11,772 nt of DNA, from NCBI GenBank assembly GCA_934457235.1, contig CAKSHT010000065.1:1-11772 (forward strand), written 5' to 3'. How positions within the stretch are numbered: position 1 is the stretch's first letter; the number at the start of each line of letters is the position of its first letter. Origin of the DNA: an uncultured Oscillospiraceae bacterium. GTDB lineage: Bacteria > Bacillota > Clostridia > Oscillospirales > Ruminococcaceae. The notes under the pieces are model-generated. The model did not search any database and was not told where the DNA came from. It saw nothing but the letters and a program-made list of their open reading frames with translations. The position numbers and the translations under genes were made by a program. Below, in pieces: positions 6,759 through 11,772 of this stretch.

Positions 6759-7255
6759 GCTTCGTTCTCCGGAATTCCGAACACTGTGCGCAGCAGAACC
6801 TTTCCGCTTTCGGTGCGGAATATCTTGTTGTATGCTGAGAGCACCGCGTTCATTGACGCTCCGTCCTCAAACAGGTTTACCACGAAGTCCGCTTCAATAA
6901 GTATCTGGAGATCCCTGCCCTCAATGACGTCGTAGGTGTGGTGGTGCGCTATCATGTAGCATATACGCGCGATGTCCTGCGGAGTGAATTCCAGTTCCGT
7001 AAGTATCTTCTTGGCTTCGGGAGGACCAAGGCGCTCCTGGAGCTTTCCGCCGCATTCCCCGTACTGCGCTTCAGCCGGTTTTATGCCGATATCGTGGACG
7101 AGCGCGGCGCATTCCAGGACGAATAATTCGTGCTCCGGCAGGGATTCCCGCAGACCGATATATCGTGAAAAAGCGTGCACCTTTATAAAGTGCTGTATAC
7201 GCTTCGGATCGCCGGAAAAATATTCTATCATCTTTTCAGTAAGCTTCTGTACCAT
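6755..7255 (-). CDS. HD-domain phosphohydrolase-like protein
   Basis: Predicted protein of 166 residues. The frame is open further upstream (to 7327), but the ATG at 7253-7255 is preceded by AGAGGTG with a five-base spacer, and the upstream part overlaps the promoter, so 7255 is the start. HD metal-binding residues are visible in order: His27 (IKVHAFSRYIG), His54-Asp55 (CAALVHDIGI), His104-106 (MIAHHHTYD) and Asp123 (EADFVVNL). The family hydrolyses phosphate esters of nucleotides or related compounds using divalent metals. The substrate cannot be read from the sequence. It is short and single-domain, soluble and cytoplasmic. It is the first gene of a two-gene operon with the membrane lipase (stop/start overlap at 6755-6758) and lies divergently to the germination operon. 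Confidence 0.8.
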   Translation of the reverse strand: MVQKLTEKMIEYFSGDPKRIQHFIKVHAFSRYIGLRESLPEHELFVLECAALVHDIGIKPAEAQYGECGGKLQERLGPPEAKKILTELEFTPQDIARICYMIAHHHTYDVIEGRDLQILIEADFVVNLFEDGASMNAVLSAYNKIFRTESGKVLLRTVFGIPENEA

Positions 7256-7298
7256 ATTCACACCTCTCTGTTGACTGCATGTAATTCCATTTGAATCT

Positions 7299-7327
7299 AT
7301 TGTACCACAAAAAACCGAATATTTCAA
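7299..7327 (-). promoter_or_regulatory. Sigma-A-type promoter for the HD/lipase operon
   Basis: Read on the minus strand, TTGAAA (7322-7327) and TACAAT (7299-7304) are separated by exactly 17 bases. Each differs from the sigma-A consensus by one base. The predicted start of transcription is near 7292, leaving a leader of about 37 bases before the ATG at 7255. This suggests vegetative expression of the minus-strand pair. Confidence 0.8.
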
Positions 7328-7367
7328 CGTAAAATGTTAAAAATATAGCAGAAAGAAGGTGCAGAGC

Positions 7368-8861
7368 ATGGAAAAAAGCGTTCACACATCACTGCCGCCG
7401 GAGCTGCCGATAGATAAGTCGCTGGCAGTCAACCTGGAGCGTCTGAAAGCGTTCACCGGCGGCTCAAGCGATTTGATAATCAAGGACGGAATGCTTGGCG
7501 GCAGAAGTATTGCGGTGATAACCTGCGAGGGAATGTCGGATACCGACACGCTGGCGCAGCTGATATACAGCAAGCTGAATAACGTAGATAATAAGGAGCA
7601 GCTTCCGCCGGACGAAATAATGGAGCGCTTGTTCGAAAGATATCTCATCGCGGCGGAGCAGCTTGAGATCGCAAATCTTGGCGACCTTACGCTGAAAATG
7701 CAGAGCGGCTTTGCGATAGTCCTGGTGGACGGCTGCGCACGCGGCATCGCGATAGGGATACAGGGCTACGCCGCGCGCGGAGTTGACGAGCCTTCCAGTC
7801 AGCTTAACGTCCGGGGAAGCCGGGAAGGCTTCGTCGAGGTCATACGAAAGAACATGGCGCTGATACGCCGCCGGATAAAATCCCCGACGCTGGTGTTTGA
7901 GATGATGGTTATGGGCGAGCGAAGCAACACGGATATCTGCCTGTGCTATCTGAGCGACAAGGTATCCCCGGCGCTTCTGGAGGACGTCAAGCGCCGGCTT
8001 AAGGAAGTCAGGCTCAATACGATACTTGAAAGCGGATATATACAGCCGTTCCTGGAGGGCAGCGGCGGGTGGTTTTTCTCTGAATGCGGTACCTGCGAGC
8101 GTCCGGACAGCTTCGCGGCAAAGCTCTATGAGGGCAGGGTCGGGATACTTGTGGACGGCACGCCGTTCGCGCTGACTGTGCCGTACCTGTTCATCGAGAA
8201 TTTCCAGACGATGGACGACTACACCCAGAAGCCGTTTTACGCGCTGTTCATAAGGATACTGCGGCTTACGGCGTATTTCATAACGTTGTTCCTGCCGGGA
8301 GCCTACGTCGCGGTGGCGGCGTATTCTCCGGAAATGCTGCCGTCGGCGCTGATACTGAATTTAGCCGCCGCCGAGCAGACCGCGCCGTACTCGCTGATGG
8401 CGGAGTGCCTGCTTATCCACTTCATGTACGAGATACTCCGGGAGGCCGGGATACGCCTGCCGCGGCCCATCGGTCATGCGATAGGAGTCGTCGGCGGTAT
8501 AGTCATCGGTGACATCACGGTAAATGCCGGGCTTGTCGGAGCGCCTATGGTTCTCATCGTGGCGCTGAGCGGGCTTTGCAGCTTTGTCGTTCCGGCGCTG
8601 TACGAGCGCACGGTGCTGCTGAGGTTCATTTATATCCTCGCCGGCGGTATTTTCGGATTATACGGTATCATGCTTGCGCTGGGAGTTATTATAATCAAGA
8701 TGTGCTCGCTGAACACCTACGGCGTTCCGTATATGTCGCCGATATCACCGTTCAATCCGCGCAGCAGCCGGGATATGCTGGTAAGAGCCGGGTGGCGGCG
8801 TCTGCAAAAGGGCGACGTTACCCTACAGGGACTTAACGGCAGCCATATGAGCAAGGAGTGA
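7368..8861 (+). CDS. gerAA: Spore germinant receptor subunit A (GerA family)
   Basis: Predicted protein of 497 residues, normal length for the family. A GTG at 7359 is in frame, but AAGGTG at 7356-7361 is six bases before the ATG at 7368, which is chosen. Residues 1-280 form the soluble N-terminal region with the signatures VRGSREGFVEVIRKNMALIR (148-167) and ERPDSFAAKLYEGRVGILVD (244-263) followed by GTPFALTVP. The membrane part follows, with about five segments and the hallmark REAGIRLPRPIGHAIGVVGG (358-377) before IVIGDITVNAG, and YGVPYMSPISPFNP near the end. GerA-type proteins sit in the spore inner membrane with B and C subunits and trigger germination when nutrients bind. It is the first gene of an A-B-C operon. 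Forespore (sigma-G) expression is expected from the family, but no convincing sigma-G site was found upstream. The paralogue cannot be named: the symbol is family-level. Confidence 0.93.
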   Translation: MEKSVHTSLPPELPIDKSLAVNLERLKAFTGGSSDLIIKDGMLGGRSIAVITCEGMSDTDTLAQLIYSKLNNVDNKEQLPPDEIMERLFERYLIAAEQLEIANLGDLTLKMQSGFAIVLVDGCARGIAIGIQGYAARGVDEPSSQLNVRGSREGFVEVIRKNMALIRRRIKSPTLVFEMMVMGERSNTDICLCYLSDKVSPALLEDVKRRLKEVRLNTILESGYIQPFLEGSGGWFFSECGTCERPDSFAAKLYEGRVGILVDGTPFALTVPYLFIENFQTMDDYTQKPFYALFIRILRLTAYFITLFLPGAYVAVAAYSPEMLPSALILNLAAAEQTAPYSLMAECLLIHFMYEILREAGIRLPRPIGHAIGVVGGIVIGDITVNAGLVGAPMVLIVALSGLCSFVVPALYERTVLLRFIYILAGGIFGLYGIMLALGVIIIKMCSLNTYGVPYMSPISPFNPRSSRDMLVRAGWRRLQKGDVTLQGLNGSHMSKE

Positions 8862-8863
8862 CC

Positions 8864-9769
8864 ATGCAGGAAAATTCACACAAGATCAGCGCAGCGCAGC
8901 TGTTCTGCATACTACTTCTCATGCGGATATCAGCAGAGCTTGTATATCCCACGAGCGGCGGCTTCGGCGGAACGGGACTTGCGGCGGCTCTGACCGCGGA
9001 GGTCATAAGATTCGTCGTTGCGCTGCCGGTGCTTATTTATTCGTTCAAGGGACGCTCGTTCTATGCCGCTATAAAGCGTAAGAACTGGTTCTGGGGCTGG
9101 GCTTCCGCGATAGGCGCGGCGGTACTCCTGGCGTGGTTCGTTATCCGCACGGTGATCTGCTCCTCGCAGTTCGCGCAGAGGGTACTGCTGAACAACACTT
9201 CAATATGGATTATCGGTGCTCTGCTGTCCGGGTTTGCGGTCTACGCTACCGTCAAGGGAGCGGAGGCGCTGGCGCGCTCCGGCGTTCTGTTCCTGGCGGC
9301 GGCAGTTATCATAACGCTGATGGTGATACTTGCGGATATCCCGTATATGCAGTTCGACAGGGAGCTTCCTGAGTGGACGACCGCGCTTTTCATAACCGAC
9401 CTTATCGAGCGGCTCACCCGCAGCGGCGAGTACCTTGTATTTGCGGCGCTCCTGCCGTATGTAAAGGACGGCGGTAATGCGAAGTCCGGGACTCGCTCCG
9501 GTGCCGCAGGAATGTGGTACGCGTTTGCCGGGGGACTTTCGGCGGTGCTGCTGTGCGTATTTTTCGGCGCTGTGCTCGGAGAATACCAGAGCATGACGGA
9601 ATATCCCTTAGTGGCTGCGGCTTCAATGGCGGATATCGTCCTGCTGAAGCGTCTGGACGGGCTGACCTGCGCCGTGTGGATACTGGCGGCGGCGTTCCGC
9701 TGCGGAGTGCTGCTGTTTTCCATGTTTTCCATTCTCGGAGAATGCCGTAAAAAGGAGGGGAGCATATGA
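8864..9769 (+). CDS. gerAB: Spore germinant receptor subunit B (GerB-family permease)
   Basis: Predicted protein of 301 residues. A GTG at 8858 overlaps the previous stop, but AAGGAG occupies 8853-8858, making the ATG at 8864 (five-base spacer) the likely start. It is almost wholly hydrophobic, with roughly eight or nine membrane segments, beginning ISAAQLFCILLLMRISAELV. That opening, the 'LTAEVIRFVVALPVLI' second segment and the position between A and C genes identify the GerAB/amino-acid-permease-like subunit (endospore germination permease family), thought to bind the germinant. Family members usually have about 360 residues and ten segments. This one ends after CVWILAAAFRCGVLLFSMF-like sequence and a basic tail, so it seems to lack the last segment or two. 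The frame is clean and ends in an ATGA overlap with the next gene, so the short form looks native. Confidence 0.85.
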   Translation: MQENSHKISAAQLFCILLLMRISAELVYPTSGGFGGTGLAAALTAEVIRFVVALPVLIYSFKGRSFYAAIKRKNWFWGWASAIGAAVLLAWFVIRTVICSSQFAQRVLLNNTSIWIIGALLSGFAVYATVKGAEALARSGVLFLAAAVIITLMVILADIPYMQFDRELPEWTTALFITDLIERLTRSGEYLVFAALLPYVKDGGNAKSGTRSGAAGMWYAFAGGLSAVLLCVFFGAVLGEYQSMTEYPLVAAASMADIVLLKRLDGLTCAVWILAAAFRCGVLLFSMFSILGECRKKEGSI

Positions 9770-10689
9770 AACGTTTGATATTTGCCGCTGTTCTGGCGGG
9801 GATAATGCTGCTCTCCGGCTGCGAAGCCACGGAGCTTGGCGGCAGGGCGATAATCCAGGCAGCGGCAGTGGATTTCGACGGTCATGAATATGTCGTCAGC
9901 GCGCTGCTGTTCAGCTCCGGCGGGGGCAGCGGCGGTGAGATAGACCCGTCGAACGAGAACGTGATAAAGGTGACTGGCAGGGGCGCGACCTTTGCGGCTG
10001 CGGTGGACGACATTTCACTGACGGACGGAAAGGAGATCTATATGAGCGAGAACCGCCTGCTGATACTGGGCAGCGGTTTCTCCGAGACCGACGTGACTCC
10101 GGTGCTTGAAACCGCCGCGCGGGACATGAGGTGCAGTCTTAATATGCTGGTCTGCTGCGCCGACGATCCGGAGCTTCTGACGGATATGCACTTCACCGAG
10201 GGCATAACCGCCGCGCAGAAGCCGGTTGACATGATAGAGAACGCGTACCGCTCCGGCGGCTCTCCGCGGGCTGACCTGCTGACGCTTTTAAATAATACCG
10301 CGTCGGGACGTAAGTCCATGATACCGATGTTTTCGCCGGAGCAGAACGGATTTGGCATGACTTCCGACGAGGACGAAATGACTGCGGTGCTCAGCGGCTC
10401 CAGGATACTTTCCGGCGGCAAGCTCGCTGAAAGGCTCGACAGCCGCGCGACCGCCGGTGAAATGCTCATCTCCGGAAACTCCGACCGGGCGCTGCTGACT
10501 TTCAGCCATGGCGGCAGGGAATTTAGCTGCGAAGCGTACTGCGTAAAGGCGGAGCGGCTGGAAGAAGGTGAAGTCCGCGTTTCCGCAAGGCTCCGCCGCA
10601 GGAACGGCGAGGAGCTTCCGGAGGAACTGCGGCAGGCGGCGATGCTGGAGCTAGACGCGCTCATAAACGCGGCGCTTGCCGCTGAATGA
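9766..10689 (+). CDS. gerAC: Spore germination lipoprotein (GerC family)
   Basis: Predicted protein of 307 residues. ATG 9766 overlaps the previous stop (ATGA), and AAAAGGAGGGG lies just upstream. Residues 1-19 form a lipoprotein signal peptide ending in the lipobox LSGC with Cys19 as the lipidated residue. The N-terminal GerC domain is visible from GGRAIIQAAAVDFDG, through VTGRGATFAAAVDDISL (69-85) and EIYMSENRLLILGSGFSE (90-107), to the arginine-containing AARDMRCSLNMLV (117-129). The C-terminal GerC domain begins near TAVLSGSRILSGGKLAE. Usual GerC length is about 370-400 residues; this protein is short at its C-terminal end. GerC proteins sit on the outer face of the spore inner membrane as part of the receptor. 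It is the last gene of the operon and is followed by a hairpin at 10695-10722. Confidence 0.87.
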   Translation: MKRLIFAAVLAGIMLLSGCEATELGGRAIIQAAAVDFDGHEYVVSALLFSSGGGSGGEIDPSNENVIKVTGRGATFAAAVDDISLTDGKEIYMSENRLLILGSGFSETDVTPVLETAARDMRCSLNMLVCCADDPELLTDMHFTEGITAAQKPVDMIENAYRSGGSPRADLLTLLNNTASGRKSMIPMFSPEQNGFGMTSDEDEMTAVLSGSRILSGGKLAERLDSRATAGEMLISGNSDRALLTFSHGGREFSCEAYCVKAERLEEGEVRVSARLRRRNGEELPEELRQAAMLELDALINAALAAE

Positions 10690-10694
10690 ATTCC

Positions 10695-10722
10695 GTGCGG
10701 ATAACAGGCGTGTTGTCCGCAC
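10695..10722 (+). terminator. Strong hairpin after the germination operon, probable terminator
   Basis: A 12-bp stem with one G-U pair, GTGCGGATAACA (10695-10706) and TGTTGTCCGCAC (10711-10722), closes a GGCG loop six bases after the GerC stop. The following bases (TGCGTATTTGC) have only a weak T tract, so it may be an inefficient terminator or an mRNA 3'-end stabilising structure. Confidence 0.55.
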
Positions 10723-10738
10723 TGCGTATTTGCAATGG

Positions 10739-10834
10739 TCAAGGATACGCTGAAAAAAGCGAAGCGTAACAGATTCAGACGCGTGAGCGAGCCAGTTTGA
10801 ACGGTCGATTTTGTTTTATACAGCGTGTCCTTGA
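10739..10834. repeat. 96-bp element with 14-nt terminal inverted repeats
   Basis: TCAAGGATACGCTG (10739-10752) and CAGCGTGTCCTTGA (10821-10834) are inverted repeats differing at one G-U-compatible position. Flanking GG and GCC extend the pairing with one bulge. The 68-base interior begins with an A-run and GCGAAGCG, contains the pair GCGT/ACGC, and ends in T-rich sequence. No coding gene is supported. It could be a dispersed palindromic (MITE-like) element, a small structured RNA, or a leftover terminator-like structure. Copies elsewhere in the genome would decide; one copy is all I can see. Confidence 0.5.
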
Positions 10835-10920
10835 GCCGTTTCCAGTATATGTATAGTAAATCTGCACAAAAGAGTTATGAAAATTTCGTGCGAGTTTGGA
10901 TAGTTTTTTTCTAAAAACAC

Positions 10921-10949
10921 TTGACTTTTTGGCGAAAACATGGTAAATT
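10921..10949 (+). promoter_or_regulatory. Sigma-A promoter of hrcA
   Basis: TTGACT (10921-10926) and TAAATT (10944-10949) are 17 bases apart, and TGG directly before the -10 box forms an extended -10 (TGn). The CIRCE operator starts four bases downstream, so it covers the predicted start of transcription. Confidence 0.82.
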
Positions 10950-10953
10950 ATAT

Positions 10954-10980
10954 TTAGCACTCAGAGAGATAGAGTGCTAA
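10954..10980 (+). promoter_or_regulatory. CIRCE operator (HrcA binding site)
   Basis: TTAGCACTC (10954-10962) and GAGTGCTAA (10972-10980) form a perfect inverted repeat with the canonical nine-base spacer, identical to the CIRCE consensus. HrcA dimers bind this site and repress heat-shock operons. Here it lies between the promoter and the hrcA start, giving autoregulation. Confidence 0.98.
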
Positions 10981-11001
10981 AACCTGAGGAAGGTGGTAAG
11001 A

Positions 11002-11772
11002 TTGGATACCAGATCAATGAAAATACTCGCGGCGATAGTTGACGAGTATATCAGAACAGGCGAGCCGGTGGGTTCAAAGGCGCTTGCTGAAAAACCGGAC
11101 ATCTCGGTTTCCTCTGCCACGATCAGAAACACGATGGCAGCTCTTGAGCAGGAGGGTTATCTCGATCACCCGCATACCTCCGCAGGAAGAGTTCCCACAT
11201 ATAAGGGTTACAGGTTCTACATCGACAATCTGATGGATCCGATGCCGCTTGAGCAAACGGACATGGATCAGATTGACGGGCTGCTTGAAAAAGCGGTTCA
11301 TGACAGCAGCTCCTCCCCGGAGGAAGCGATAGTCGAGAGCGCATCCGCAGCGCTTGCCGAGATAACGAAATGCGCGACGTATTCAACGAATCACGTTTCG
11401 CAGTTCTCGGTGATAACAAAGGTGGACGTTATCCCCACGGGACGCAGAATGTACGTTCTGCTGATGATAACCAGCACCGGCGCGATAAAGAACCGTGTGT
11501 GCCGTATGCAGTTCGACCTGACGAACGAGCAGATGGAGTTCTTCACGAACTTCGTCAGCAAGAACCTCCAGGGCGTGAACCTCGCGGAAATGACCGATGA
11601 TTACATGAACAAGCTGACCGAGGCGCTCGGAGCTTACATGGTCACGCTTTCACCGCTGCTTGACGCGGTGTGCGAGCTTTCGAACGACCTCATGCAGGGC
11701 GATGTTGACGTCCGGGGTCAGAGCAATCTGATCGAATGTCAGGAGTTCCCGGTGATGGACGTTATGAAGTTC
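11002..11772 (+). CDS. hrcA: Heat-inducible transcription repressor HrcA (3' end beyond window)
   Basis: The first 257 codons are present; family members have about 340-350, so the C-terminal part lies outside. The start is TTG at 11002, preceded by AGGAAGGTGG (10987-10996). The ATG at 11017 is in frame but poorly spaced and would remove conserved N-terminal residues. Residues 1-75 form the winged-helix DNA-binding domain: MKILAAIVDEYIRTGEPVGS (6-25), SSATIRNTMAALEQEGYLDH (37-56) and PHTSAGRVPTYKGYRFYID (57-75), all typical. The following region, with QFSVITKVDVIPTGRRMYVL and LLMITSTGAIKNR, belongs to the GAF-like central domain. HrcA represses dnaK/groE operons through CIRCE and is assisted by GroEL. 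It probably heads an hrcA-grpE-dnaK-dnaJ operon continuing to the right, as is usual in Clostridia; that part is inference. Confidence 0.97.
   Translation, partial: MDTRSMKILAAIVDEYIRTGEPVGSKALAEKPDISVSSATIRNTMAALEQEGYLDHPHTSAGRVPTYKGYRFYIDNLMDPMPLEQTDMDQIDGLLEKAVHDSSSSPEEAIVESASAALAEITKCATYSTNHVSQFSVITKVDVIPTGRRMYVLLMITSTGAIKNRVCRMQFDLTNEQMEFFTNFVSKNLQGVNLAEMTDDYMNKLTEALGAYMVTLSPLLDAVCELSNDLMQGDVDVRGQSNLIECQEFPVMDVMKF

Noticed and set aside
7382..7747. Open frame on the minus strand inside the GerA-family gene
   Set aside because: It is antisense to conserved GerA signatures, has no ribosome binding site context and reads as Ser/Arg-rich shadow sequence.
10695..10710. GCGGATAACA resembles half of the lac operator
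   Set aside because: It is one arm of a 12-bp hairpin directly after the GerC stop and no LacI-type gene or sugar operon is present; the resemblance is most likely chance.
10038..10742. 234-codon minus-strand open frame opposite the GerC gene
   Set aside because: It is Ser-rich shadow sequence antisense to a gene with lipobox and GerC motifs; GC-rich third positions explain the length.
1..11772. CRISPR array, tRNA, rRNA or insertion sequence
   Set aside because: No regularly spaced repeats, cloverleaf-like sequence, transposase motif or flanking target duplications were seen.

Overview
The window reads like the chromosome of a spore-forming, low-to-mid GC Clostridia member, most likely Oscillospiraceae/Ruminococcus-like. 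The evidence is a complete tricistronic GerA-type spore germinant receptor operon, an hrcA gene with a perfect CIRCE operator, strong AGGAGG-type ribosome binding sites, ATGA translational couplings and a sigma-A promoter with consensus spacing. The genus is inference; nothing in the window fixes it.

Layout. (1) About 1-1160 is decayed DNA: the C-terminal tail of an unrecognised gene, a broken gene resembling a secreted protein with an in-frame TAG, two intrinsic terminator-like hairpins with no supported gene between them, and the 3' remnant of what looks like a phage major capsid gene. (2) 1224-5275 is a tightly packed plus-strand run of six intact ORFs of phage-structural type: a head-tail connector-like protein, a minor capsid/head-closure protein, a 45-aa basic ORF, a 114-aa tail-associated protein, a Tal/baseplate-hub protein and a tail-fibre-like protein. 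No tail tube, tape measure, terminase, portal, holin, endolysin or integrase gene is visible, so it is best read as a deletion-reduced prophage remnant. (3) A bidirectional terminator at 5279-5312 separates it from a convergent two-gene minus-strand operon: a small HD-domain phosphohydrolase-like protein followed by a membrane-anchored lipase/alpha-beta hydrolase, driven by a near-consensus sigma-A promoter at 7299-7327. (4) 7368-10689 is the divergent germinant receptor operon: GerA-family membrane subunit, GerB-family permease subunit and GerC-family lipoprotein, with ATGA-type or near-overlapping junctions. GerB and GerC look short for their families. (5) 10690-11001 is an intergenic stretch with a strong hairpin, a 96-bp element with 14-nt terminal inverted repeats, and the hrcA promoter and CIRCE operator. 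(6) hrcA starts at a TTG and runs off the window end.

Functionally, the germinant receptor genes should act together in the inner membrane of the forespore/spore. HrcA should bind CIRCE and repress its own promoter and presumably the downstream grpE-dnaK-dnaJ genes outside the window. The HD protein and lipase are translationally coupled, but their shared role is unknown. The window has no CRISPR array, tRNA or rRNA that I can see, and no clear previously undescribed defence system. The least ordinary items are the contracted phage structural cassette, the HD/membrane-lipase pair, and the 96-bp palindromic element upstream of hrcA.
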